Shown one piece after another: positions 9,345 to 17,883 of a stretch of 64,000 nt of DNA. The number at the start of each line of letters is the position of its first letter. Positions within the stretch are counted from its first letter, which is position 1. A program made the position numbers and the translations under genes. The DNA comes from CAWCTD01 sp963798455 (GTDB taxonomy: Bacteria; Acidobacteriota; Terriglobia; Bryobacterales; Bryobacteraceae), in assembly GCA_963798455.1 (NCBI GenBank), contig CAWCTD010000003.1, positions 1,488,001 through 1,552,000 of the forward strand, read 5' to 3'. Under the pieces are notes generated by a model that searched no databases, was not told where the DNA came from, and worked only from the letters and a program-made list of their open reading frames with translations.

Positions 9345-10538
9345 ATGACTTGTCGGTGCGGAAGTCTGTGCTGGCTGCTGCTGTGGGCGCTCATGACCGG
9401 CTGTGGCAGGGGGGAGAAGACGCCGGAGTTCACCTGGACCGGACAGTGGGAGAAGACGGATTTGTGGGGATCCTATCACTCCTTCATCAAGATGGCGGAC
9501 GGGCGGATTGCCTCCTTTGTGAACATGGGACTCTCGAAGTTGGAATGCCACTGTCCGGGCCTGATGTTTCCCGGTGGAGTTGTGGTCTCCTTCACTCGCG
9601 AGCCAGGGAATCTCCTCACCTGGACCTCGCCTGCGCCGGTGATGACGTGGGAAGCGATAGACGACCTGCCCGACCCTGCCGATTCGAAAAGGCCGGCGCC
9701 GAACCGGCTGATGACGCGGACTACGGTGGTGAGGCTACCGGGCGGTGATTTCCTGGGGCTGGGTGCCACCAGCCGGGACCATCCACCAACGGATGGGCTG
9801 TTTTACGTAGCGTCATTTGCTGGTTCGGTGGAGCGTGTGAACGTGGTGAAAGATGCAGTGCTGGCCGGTCGCGAGGCTCCGAGGTCACCGATGTGGAGGT
9901 ACCAAGGCAGAGTGAAAGGTCCGGTGGGGGAATATCAGGAAAAAGTGCAGATCCCTGATTCCATGTATACTAGCGTTGGCAATTTGATTTTCCTGCCCGA
10001 TGGACCAGCTAGTCCCGATCATGCGCGCCCCACGAGCAATCGGTTCCTGCTTTTTGCCGATGATCTGGGTTCGCCTGAGTTGACGAAAAATGGCTGGCTG
10101 TGGATTGTGCTTTGTTATTCGGCGGATGGGCGGGAGTGGTTTTTCGCGAGGGACGCCACCGGCGCTGTCCGCAACCTGACACCGCCAGATGGCGACAAGG
10201 AAGGTCGCGGGTTCCCCTTCGTCTTCCGGCGCGCTTCCGATGAGTGGTGGATGTGGCGGTCGGGCTGGTGGCACACCGGAGAAGGAACCGATACTCCGTT
10301 AGGGGTGCACGAGATCCACCTGTACTACTCCTCCGACGGCCTCAACTGGCGGAAGGTGCGCAAAGACGCCGCACTAGGCGACTTTTCCGGAACCGACGGC
10401 AAGCCGCTCGCGATGAAGAACATGACGATTTACTACGACGCGGCGGCGAAACAGATTCACGGCATGCTCTCGGTGTGGGACGACGCGGCGCAGGGCTGGC
10501 GCAAGTACCACAATGTCGCCAGGGTGACCGGGAACTAG
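9345..10538 (+). CDS. Lipoprotein of unknown function, possibly sialidase-like propeller
   Basis: The ATG at 9345 is preferred over the GTG at 9339 because GAGGA lies seven bases before it. The N-terminus is a lipoprotein signal peptide: basic start, hydrophobic core LCWLLLWALM and a lipobox-like TGC. The mature protein of about 375 residues has repeated W- and G-rich beta segments (YYSSDGLNWRKVRKDAALGD, WYHNVAR-type ends) reminiscent of sialidase/BNR beta-propellers used by glycan-degrading enzymes. No catalytic motif is clear. It precedes, convergently, a GH9 glycosidase, which fits a carbohydrate role only by context. The family is unrecognised. Confidence 0.65.
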   Translation: MTCRCGSLCWLLLWALMTGCGRGEKTPEFTWTGQWEKTDLWGSYHSFIKMADGRIASFVNMGLSKLECHCPGLMFPGGVVVSFTREPGNLLTWTSPAPVMTWEAIDDLPDPADSKRPAPNRLMTRTTVVRLPGGDFLGLGATSRDHPPTDGLFYVASFAGSVERVNVVKDAVLAGREAPRSPMWRYQGRVKGPVGEYQEKVQIPDSMYTSVGNLIFLPDGPASPDHARPTSNRFLLFADDLGSPELTKNGWLWIVLCYSADGREWFFARDATGAVRNLTPPDGDKEGRGFPFVFRRASDEWWMWRSGWWHTGEGTDTPLGVHEIHLYYSSDGLNWRKVRKDAALGDFSGTDGKPLAMKNMTIYYDAAAKQIHGMLSVWDDAAQGWRKYHNVARVTGN

Positions 10539-10842
10539 GCCAAGCCCCTCTTGACAGACGCGCGGACATGACGAGTTAGCCGGGAGCTAGCAGCCCGCCT
10601 TGGCATGAACGCTGGCAGGGCGATGTGCAAGTGCACGATAAACGGGCTTACCGGAGAATGCGGCAGCGTGGTCCCCAAGTCCAAGTCCGCATATAGGAAA
10701 TGACGCCCTGAAACCCGGCTGAAGGCAATTCCCGCCCCTCAGCGCCCGTCGCATGAGCAACGCGTGTCTCCCTCCCGTCGGCTCGGCTTGAGTCGGCGCT
10801 TACGGAGTTGGGCCCGGGGGACGACACCCCGCGCAACGCCCG
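10539..10842. other. Convergent intergenic region, nothing recognised
   Basis: This stretch separates the lipoprotein gene and the convergent GH9 gene. No open frame with coding character, hairpin with T-run or known RNA was found. The last 15 bases or so resemble sequence next to the GH9 remnant at 3157-3171. Confidence 0.4.
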
Positions 10843-12600
10843 TCAGCCGCGCTCCAGGACGGAGTTGGCCCAAAGGTAGAAGCCGTTGTGGGGGCTCCAG
10901 TATTCGGCTGTACGCCAGTCCATGCCGTACTCCAGGTCCAGAATCGGCTCGTCGTTCGCGTTGCCGGCGATGCCGTTCATGATCCCTCCGATGATCAGGC
11001 CGACGTAGCGGCTGTGAGGATACGGATTGCGCATCCCTTCCCCGGTCATGAGGCAGGAGCCGAAGGGGTTTGCGCCCATCACCCATTCCAGTTGCCGGTA
11101 GGCGAGATGGCGGTACTCCGGGTTGCCGAAGGCGTGGGCCGCCTCGCCGAGCAGGAGGGCGTTCGACTCCAGGTGCAACGTCGTGCCGAGCCACCAGGAC
11201 CGCTGCCTGACCGGGAGGAAGTAGCGGTAGGTCATCTCGCCCGCCAAGGGGCGGTATAGCTCCTTCGTGGGCGAGCCGAAGAAGACCCCGAACGGCACGA
11301 TGCGATACGCCGACCGCGAGGTCATCGGCAGGATGTACTCCTCCAGGTGCATCTTGACCGCGTCTCGCCAGCGGGAGGCATCCGGGAGCTTGGGAAACTG
11401 TGCGGCCAGCGCCAGCAGCGCCAGCGGCGGCAGCGCCGAGTAGACCGCATCACTGTAAGGTGCGCGCGGATCGGTCCGCGAGAGGAAGTAGCCTCGCACC
11501 TGCTTTTGCCCGCCCTCGAAGGCGGTGCTCTGGCGCGTTAGTAACTGCGCGCCCAGGGACGCGGCGGCGGTGGCGTATTCCTCCGCGCCGGTAGCACGGT
11601 GCATCTCGGTGGCCGCCAGCGTCCACCAACTCAGGTCGCGGGTGTTCCCTTCGTGCTTGGATGCACGCCAGCAGCGTACAGCGGCGTCCAGGCAGGCCTG
11701 CCCGTAGCCCGGGTCGGTGGCACGATACGCCTGCGACACCATGGCCTGAAGGGCGATCCACATGGATTGAACCTGGCCGCTCTTGGAGGTGTTCAGGTAG
11801 CGGTCGTCGTCCGTGCCGCGCACGTTGTCGGTCCAGTGATTGTCGCTGTTGTCACCGTTGCGGCCGCCGGCCACGTCGGCCCAGACCAGGCCGTCGGTGT
11901 CCTGCATCTTGAGGAAGTAGCGGTTGCCCCACTTGACCTCCTCGAGTATCGGGCCAAGCCCCGACCCCGCCAAATCCCACCCTTCCCCGAGGTTGCGGGC
12001 CAGATGCAGCAAGCCGAAGGCGTTCATCATGGTGGCGTCCATCCACTTGCGCAGGTCGCCGGCGTCATGCCAGCCGCCCGTCAGATCGACGTACTGCCCT
12101 TTGTCGCGGCGGCGGGCGTCATCCAGGTGACAGGCAGGGTGCACGCTGGGGACGGCGACCCCGCAGCGCTGCGCCTTGTGATACGAGACGGCCTTGGGCA
12201 GCGTTCGGCGCCATGCGTCCGGCCGGATGAAGAAAGGCACGGAGCGCTCGCTCGCGGCGGTGGCCTGGCACATCATCTCCGTCTGCACGTCGCTGAAATC
12301 CCCGACCATGCAATCGCCGAAGTCGGAAGCGGTCTTGCGGAGTGGTTTGGTGACGCGAAATGGTTTGAGCGACGAGCCGACATCGCGCACGGTGAACTCG
12401 GCGGGAGCCGCAGCTCCGGTGAGGCGAAAGACGAGAATCTTCTCGGCCCCCGGCAGGAAGCCGAGGTGGTTAAGCGCGATGGCGGGTGTAGGGGGCGCTG
12501 TGAGTTGCTCGACGCGTTCTCCTTGCGGCGGCGTCTGTTGTGCGGCGGCGACGGCGGGCGCCACGGCGCCCAGGCTTGCGAGAAAGTTTCGGCGGCGCAT
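10843..12600 (-). CDS. Glycoside hydrolase family 9 (endoglucanase-like), Tat-exported
   Basis: This 585-residue protein begins with a twin-arginine signal (RRRNFLASLG) and a hydrophobic stretch ending in AAAQ, so it is exported folded. A short Ig-like N-terminal domain of the CelD type (about 38-110, starting IALNHLGFLPGAEK) precedes an alpha/alpha-barrel. GGWHDAGD carries the catalytic-base aspartates of GH9. The C-terminal DWRTAEYWSPHN region corresponds to the part holding the catalytic acid, although the usual NE signature is not obvious. GH9 enzymes cut beta-1,4-glucans by inversion. A decayed copy of its 3' end lies at 3172. Substrate specificity is unproven. Confidence 0.85.
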   Translation of the reverse strand: MRRRNFLASLGAVAPAVAAAQQTPPQGERVEQLTAPPTPAIALNHLGFLPGAEKILVFRLTGAAAPAEFTVRDVGSSLKPFRVTKPLRKTASDFGDCMVGDFSDVQTEMMCQATAASERSVPFFIRPDAWRRTLPKAVSYHKAQRCGVAVPSVHPACHLDDARRRDKGQYVDLTGGWHDAGDLRKWMDATMMNAFGLLHLARNLGEGWDLAGSGLGPILEEVKWGNRYFLKMQDTDGLVWADVAGGRNGDNSDNHWTDNVRGTDDDRYLNTSKSGQVQSMWIALQAMVSQAYRATDPGYGQACLDAAVRCWRASKHEGNTRDLSWWTLAATEMHRATGAEEYATAAASLGAQLLTRQSTAFEGGQKQVRGYFLSRTDPRAPYSDAVYSALPPLALLALAAQFPKLPDASRWRDAVKMHLEEYILPMTSRSAYRIVPFGVFFGSPTKELYRPLAGEMTYRYFLPVRQRSWWLGTTLHLESNALLLGEAAHAFGNPEYRHLAYRQLEWVMGANPFGSCLMTGEGMRNPYPHSRYVGLIIGGIMNGIAGNANDEPILDLEYGMDWRTAEYWSPHNGFYLWANSVLERG

Positions 12601-12669
12601 GGGTACACTGTACAGCAGAATGCGGCTCCCAGGAGGCTGCTGAAAAAGTGCTTGGGGCTAAGGATTAGG

Positions 12670-12720
12670 AGCACAGGCTAAAGGCCTGTGCCACGGTGGC
12701 ACAGGCATTCAGCCTGTGCT
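12670..12720. repeat. 51-base palindromic repeat (REP-like) after the fused permease gene
   Basis: Arms 12670-12694 and 12696-12720 pair at 23 of 25 positions around one central base, built on AGCACAGGCT and GCCTGTGCCAC. The outer end touches the stop codon of the permease gene (12720-12722). It can fold as a strong RNA hairpin and could end transcription, but no T-run follows. The look is that of a dispersed palindromic repeat. Confidence 0.75.
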
Positions 12721-15700
12721 TAGTCGCAGCGGAGGGCGGTCAGAGGATCGGATCTCGCGCCGCGGTGGGCGGGACCCAGCATGGCGAGGACCGCCACCGC
12801 GGCGAGCAGCAGCGCGGTCCCGCAGTACAGCAGAGGGTTGGCGGTATCGAGACGGATGGGCGAGCCCTGTAAGCTCTGCCGCAGTCCCGCTGCCGCGGCC
12901 ACTGACAGCCAAAGGCCGACCAGGAGGCCCCTCACCACCGGCTTCCCGCCGGAGACAAAGATTTCCCGGGTGATGTCCAGCCTGCTGGCGCCTAACGCCA
13001 TGCGGATGCCCAGTTCCCTGGTCCTCTGGTTCACGCTGAAGGAAACGGCGCCGTAGATCCCGGTGGTGGCCAGCAGGGCCGCGGCCAAGCCGAGGATGAG
13101 AATCAGCGCGACCACGTTCCACACGTCCTCGGTAAGCTGGTCGATCCAGCTCTGCGCGAGGCGCGCGGTTGCCGGCAATGCCGGGTCGATTTCGTGCATG
13201 ACGGCCCGCACGGCTGCCGCTCCGGTCTCGGCGCCGGCGTCGAAGCGAACCGAGAGCACATTCCGCATCCTATCTGGACGCCAAGGCCGGTAAACGGCTG
13301 GATTCTCCGAGCCGCCGAAGCGCATGGGGGCAACATCCCGCACCACGCCGATCACCGTGGCCGCGGCCCCGGAATAAGAGAGAGCCTGGCCGATGGGGTC
13401 CTGCCCGCGCCAGAAGGCCCGGCCCAAACTCTCGGAGACGACGACCGAGGTTGTCTCTCCCAGCCGGAAATCGCGGCCCCGGACCAGCGGGACGCCGAGC
13501 GTGTCGAAGAATCCCGGGGAAGCCGTGAAGACGTCCACGGGTTGGCTGGCGTCCGGACGAGAAGGCGGGCGCAACTCGACCGTGACGTGGCTGAACAGGG
13601 GAAGCCCCTCGGAGAAGGCGACGGATCGCGCGCCCGGCAGGGCCCTCGCTCGCTCAGTGAGATCCAACAAGCGCACGGCCACGTCCTGGAATTTAGCGTT
13701 GTCGGAGAAATACAGCGGGGCCACCACGACTTTCTGGGCCAGGAAGCCTGGGTCGGCCCGCAGGGTCCGGTCTTGCGCCCAGGCAAAAAGCGCCGCCCCC
13801 ACCAGGAGCAGCATGCTCATAGCGACCTGAGCGCTGACGAGCCAACCCAGGAGGCGCCGCCCGCCCGTCTTACCGAGAACACCCGCCGTGGCGGGCGAGC
13901 CACCTTTGAGTGACTCGCTCAAGCCCGCCTTCACCGACTCCAGAGCGGGAACCAGCCCGGAAACGATGCCCGTGAGCATCACGATTCCGGCGACATAAGC
14001 GAAAGTGCGCCAATCCACGGGCATCGGAAAATCGGGCGGCCGTCCGGCCAGGAGGCGGAAGAGCGGCTCGGGCAGGCGCCATGCAAGGTACAGGCTGGCG
14101 GCGCCCGCCACGACAGCCAACAGCAGGCTTTCCGTGACCAGCATTCGGATCAGCCTGATCCGCGGCGAACCCAGCGACAGGCGAACGGCGATTTCGCGCC
14201 GGCGTGCCGTTCCTCGCGCGAGAAGCAGGGTGGCGACATTGGCGCAAGAGATGAACAGCACCAGGTTGAGAGCGCCCAGGAAGAACGCCATGAGCATCAG
14301 TTGCTGGCCGGTCACCGTCAGTTGGAGTTCCTCCAGCCAGGAGCCTTCGGTGGTCACAATGGCGGTGTTGCGCCCTCGGTGCGACAGGTCCTGCTGCCGC
14401 GCGAGGACGTCCAGTTCGGCCTCGGCATTGGAGCGCGAGAAGCCCGGTCTCAGCCGGCCCGCCAGCGACAGCCAGAAGTCCTCCTGAGACGCGAACAGGT
14501 CGGGTGCGCTCGGCTCGAAGCACGCCTGAGCGGTATAGGGGAGAAAGATGCTGGGCGGCCGGGTAAAGACGGCATTCCGAGTCCACGCCGCAGTCCGTTC
14601 CGGGACAATCCCGACGATGGTGACAGGGCGGCTGTTCACGCCGACGACCCGGCCGATGATTCGCGGATCGGAGGCGAACCGCGAACGCCAGAGGCCCTGG
14701 CTGATCAGCGCCACGGGGGCCTGGCTCCCCGTGTAGCAATCCTCCAGTGTGAGGAGACGGCCCAGGATGGCGCGGTCCAGTCCATCCACCTGAAAGAAGT
14801 TGCAGGATACGGCCATGGCCACGGAGCCGGCCGAGTTGTCTTCCCCTATGAATGCGGGGAAATGGGCGTATGCGGCAAGCTGTCGCACGGAACGGCTGCG
14901 GTCCCGGAAGGCGGCATACTCGGCGTAAGAAGCCGGCCGCGTGGTCCCCCGTGCCCGCGTAACGGGGATGACTCGGAAGAAGCTCGCCGGATCCTTGTAG
15001 ACCAGCGGACGGAACGCGAGCCCGTTCGCCACCGTGAACACGCCCGCGTTGATGCCGATCCCGACCGTGAGAGTCAGGACCACAATCGAGGAGAACAACG
15101 GGTTGCGGCAAACAAGGCGGAGGCCGTAGCGCAGATCCTCAAGGAAGGTATCGAGCAGCAGCCAGGGATGCCGGCGATCTTCCTGGATCTCCTCGGCCCA
15201 GGCTTCCGGCAAGAGCCCGTGGGATGCCACCAGCGCGGCCGAAAACAGGCTCGAAGCGGGCTGTGGCGCGGCCGGGACCGGCTGAGTCCGCGGCTCGCTG
15301 GTGGGCTCGAGGCCGAGTTCCATGACCGCAGCCTCGGCCGCCTCCTCGTAGCAGAGGGCACACTGGCTCCAGAGGCCCCGGCGGCGGGTGCGCAGCTTCC
15401 ACCAGACGAGGGCCAGCGGGGTGACGAGCGCCACGAACGCGGTGATGTCTCCCGAGCACGTGAGGATCAACTTAGCCGCGGGGGCCAGGAACGGGATGGC
15501 CAAGCAGTAGCGGGTGACCGTGAGCCACGCCGGCCTCTTGCCGGGGAGATAGGAGCAGGTGAACGGCAGCTTTCGCCATTGCCGGAACATGGCTTCGAAC
15601 CACACCAGCGCCGCGAGGAAGCCGAGAACGGTCGCGGCCGCTGCCCGCAGCCAGCCGAAAACGGCGATAGCGGCGGGCAGGCCCGCGAGGAAGACCGGCG

Positions 15701-16982
15701 CCAGGCCGCACCAGACTACGAAGCGCTCGACGGCGCCAAGCCACGCCCCGCGGCCGTCGCGGTCCATGCTCCGGAAGAGCCAGTTGGCTTCGAGCGAGAC
15801 CGGCAGAGAGAAGACGTAGCGCAGGCCGACCGTCATCAGCATCGAGACGGCCAGCGGCGCGAGCACAACCAGGAGGCCGTGCATCCCTTCATCGCGGAGG
15901 GACGGCCGGGATGTGTCCAACATTCCGCTGACGATCCAGCCCAGGGCGATGCCTGCGTAAGCCTGGAGAACGAGGCGATGGCCCCGGCTTCGGGCCAGCG
16001 TCTTCCACACGAAGGCGAAAGCAGCCTGCTCGCGAGGTTCCCGGATCCAGCGCTCCAGCAGCCACGAACCGGCACGCGTCCATCGCGGAGAACGCCCCGG
16101 CGGGGCTTCGAGGAGGATGCGCCGGTAGCGGTGATAGCTCGCCAGATACGCCAGAACGCCAAGGACGGTGGGCAGCACGATGGCCAGCGCGGCGTTGCGC
16201 GGCGAGCCTCGCCCGGTCACGACGGCCTCCCAAAGCCTCAGGAACCAGATCGGCGGCCACCATGCCGCACCGGCCGGCTGGTAGCGGAGCAGCGGAAGCC
16301 CGCCGAGCGTAACGATGAACAGGGCCGCCTGCACAAGGTGGGAGACACGCGCGAAGCTCCGGCCAGAGAGCACGTTGAGCAGAACGCCCTGTAACGCGAG
16401 CAGACCGAAAAAGACGAACACGCAGGCCCCGGCTGTGGCGGAGAAGTTCGCGGCGGTGTTGGCGAATGCCGAAGGATTCTCTTGTAGCGGTCCCGAGGTA
16501 ACAGCGGCGAACGAAATGGCGACCGGCAGATTCATGGCCAGCACATATGCCGCGAACAAAAGCACCAGCGCACAGAATTTCGCCCGGAAGATCTGGCGCG
16601 CGCTGACCGGCAAACCGGCGAGCGCCAGCAAATCCCTCTCACTCGGGAAGAGCGATTGCCACAGCAGGATCGTGAGCAGCGCCGTGAGGGCCATGGCGAC
16701 GCCGATGAATGACAACAGGTCGCCCCGGATCCAGGTCCGGTAGACCTCGCTCGGAGAAACACCTGGCTGCGCATACACCTCCACGGTGTATCGCCACATG
16801 TACGTCTTCAGGACGAGAATGCCGGCCGAGAGCAACATGGCGAACAAGCCGATCGCCACTTTCAGCCACTCGCCTGGCGCGGCGGCCATCTCGCTGTCGA
16901 AGAAGCGCGCCAGGAAATGTCGCAGCAGCTCAAGGCCGGCGCCGTGGGTCTCGTCCCGCCAGGATCGGAAGCGTCCGATCAT
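12720..16982 (-). CDS. Fused ABC-2-like membrane protein and ADOP-type FtsX permease
   Basis: This is a single uninterrupted frame of 1420 codons. Residues 1 to about 600 form a multi-spanning domain with roughly a dozen hydrophobic segments, resembling ABC-2-type exporter permeases. From about 605 (LEDLRYGLRLVCRNPLFSSIVVLTLTVGIGINAGVFTVANGL) a complete ADOP follows: MacB_PCD, FtsX (ISCANVATLLLARGTARRREIAVRLSLG), second MacB_PCD and C-terminal FtsX (TTGIYGAVSFSVNQRTRELGIRMALG). The ATG overlaps the stop of the ABC ATPase gene by four bases, so the two are translationally coupled and likely form one transporter. ADOPs normally lack an ABC-2 half and a linked ATPase, so this architecture is unusual. 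The substrate is unknown; efflux or lipid/peptide export is a guess. Confidence 0.85.
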   Translation of the reverse strand: MIGRFRSWRDETHGAGLELLRHFLARFFDSEMAAAPGEWLKVAIGLFAMLLSAGILVLKTYMWRYTVEVYAQPGVSPSEVYRTWIRGDLLSFIGVAMALTALLTILLWQSLFPSERDLLALAGLPVSARQIFRAKFCALVLLFAAYVLAMNLPVAISFAAVTSGPLQENPSAFANTAANFSATAGACVFVFFGLLALQGVLLNVLSGRSFARVSHLVQAALFIVTLGGLPLLRYQPAGAAWWPPIWFLRLWEAVVTGRGSPRNAALAIVLPTVLGVLAYLASYHRYRRILLEAPPGRSPRWTRAGSWLLERWIREPREQAAFAFVWKTLARSRGHRLVLQAYAGIALGWIVSGMLDTSRPSLRDEGMHGLLVVLAPLAVSMLMTVGLRYVFSLPVSLEANWLFRSMDRDGRGAWLGAVERFVVWCGLAPVFLAGLPAAIAVFGWLRAAAATVLGFLAALVWFEAMFRQWRKLPFTCSYLPGKRPAWLTVTRYCLAIPFLAPAAKLILTCSGDITAFVALVTPLALVWWKLRTRRRGLWSQCALCYEEAAEAAVMELGLEPTSEPRTQPVPAAPQPASSLFSAALVASHGLLPEAWAEEIQEDRRHPWLLLDTFLEDLRYGLRLVCRNPLFSSIVVLTLTVGIGINAGVFTVANGLAFRPLVYKDPASFFRVIPVTRARGTTRPASYAEYAAFRDRSRSVRQLAAYAHFPAFIGEDNSAGSVAMAVSCNFFQVDGLDRAILGRLLTLEDCYTGSQAPVALISQGLWRSRFASDPRIIGRVVGVNSRPVTIVGIVPERTAAWTRNAVFTRPPSIFLPYTAQACFEPSAPDLFASQEDFWLSLAGRLRPGFSRSNAEAELDVLARQQDLSHRGRNTAIVTTEGSWLEELQLTVTGQQLMLMAFFLGALNLVLFISCANVATLLLARGTARRREIAVRLSLGSPRIRLIRMLVTESLLLAVVAGAASLYLAWRLPEPLFRLLAGRPPDFPMPVDWRTFAYVAGIVMLTGIVSGLVPALESVKAGLSESLKGGSPATAGVLGKTGGRRLLGWLVSAQVAMSMLLLVGAALFAWAQDRTLRADPGFLAQKVVVAPLYFSDNAKFQDVAVRLLDLTERARALPGARSVAFSEGLPLFSHVTVELRPPSRPDASQPVDVFTASPGFFDTLGVPLVRGRDFRLGETTSVVVSESLGRAFWRGQDPIGQALSYSGAAATVIGVVRDVAPMRFGGSENPAVYRPWRPDRMRNVLSVRFDAGAETGAAAVRAVMHEIDPALPATARLAQSWIDQLTEDVWNVVALILILGLAAALLATTGIYGAVSFSVNQRTRELGIRMALGASRLDITREIFVSGGKPVVRGLLVGLWLSVAAAAGLRQSLQGSPIRLDTANPLLYCGTALLLAAVAVLAMLGPAHRGARSDPLTALRCD

Positions 16983-17743
16983 GCGGCCACCACATCGAGG
17001 ATGCGCCGGGCGATCGCGTCCGTATCTTCGGTCTGGGTGAGCTGGGCGAAGACCCCCTCGAGCGTGGCTTCGCCGATCCGCTCCCGCAGGCGAGCCACCG
17101 AATCGTGCGCCACTACCCTGCCCTGCCGGAGGATCAGCACCGTATGGCAGACCTTCTCGACCACCTCCAGGACGTGCGAGCTGTAAAGGATCATCTTGTT
17201 GCTTCCGGCGAGCGATCTCAGCAGGCCGCGCAGAACCATGGCGGCGTTGACATCCAGCCCGGAGAACGGCTCGTCCAGCAGCAGCAGTTCGGGATCGTGA
17301 AGCAGGGCAGCCAGCAGCAGGATCTTCTGGCGCATCCCCTTGGAGTAGCCGGCAAGCGCCGAGTGCCGGTCCTCCCAGAGGCCGATCAGATGAAGCAACT
17401 CATCCATCTTCGGTTCCAGGACCCGGCGGGGCAGGCCTCGCAGACGCCCGACTAACTGTAGGTATTCGCGGCCGCTGAGGTGCGGATAGAGGTGGGCGTC
17501 CTCGGGCACGTAGCCGATCCTGCGCTGGAAGTCGCTGAGGTTCTCATGCACATCCTGGCCGTGGAAGGTAATCCGGCCGGATGTGGGCTCAAGGAGGCCG
17601 ATCAGCATCTTTACAGTGGTGCTCTTGCCCGCGCCGTTTGGGCCGAGGTAGCCCAGGATTTCACCGGGCCGGATGGTGAAACTTACGTGATCGACGGCGG
17701 GGATGCCGCGATAGCACTTGGTCAAACCGCGCACTTCTAGCAT
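16979..17743 (-). CDS. ABC transporter ATP-binding protein (ABC-2 exporter type)
   Basis: The protein has 254 residues, the usual size. Walker A is GPNGAGKST (34-42), the signature is the variant YSKGMRQK and Walker B is LLLLDEPFSGLD. The variant signature and the C-terminal extension are typical of DrrA/CcmA-type ATPases that drive ABC-2 permeases. It overlaps the fused permease gene by four bases and is the only candidate energy supplier for it. It would act at the inner face of the cytoplasmic membrane. Confidence 0.95.
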   Translation of the reverse strand: MLEVRGLTKCYRGIPAVDHVSFTIRPGEILGYLGPNGAGKSTTVKMLIGLLEPTSGRITFHGQDVHENLSDFQRRIGYVPEDAHLYPHLSGREYLQLVGRLRGLPRRVLEPKMDELLHLIGLWEDRHSALAGYSKGMRQKILLLAALLHDPELLLLDEPFSGLDVNAAMVLRGLLRSLAGSNKMILYSSHVLEVVEKVCHTVLILRQGRVVAHDSVARLRERIGEATLEGVFAQLTQTEDTDAIARRILDVVAA

Positions 17744-17883
17744 ACCTTTGTAGACACCGCGCGCCTTTGTAAGGTTCCGGGTTTGGCTTGCTTCTCGCTA
17801 TCCCCACTTGCGTACAGACAGGAGCACGCGTTGTGGAAGAATGTAATTCTTGACTGGCGGATGGGAGAGGGAGGGAGATCCTC

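Noticed and set aside
14301..16394. A 697-codon plus-strand frame opposite the fused permease
   Set aside because: The composition is dominated by Arg, Gly and Gln, and the opposing frame has clear membrane helices and FtsX motifs.
17808..17843. Promoter before the GH38 gene (TTGCGT and TGTAAT)
   Set aside because: The hexamers are 24 bases apart, too far for a normal sigma-70 promoter.
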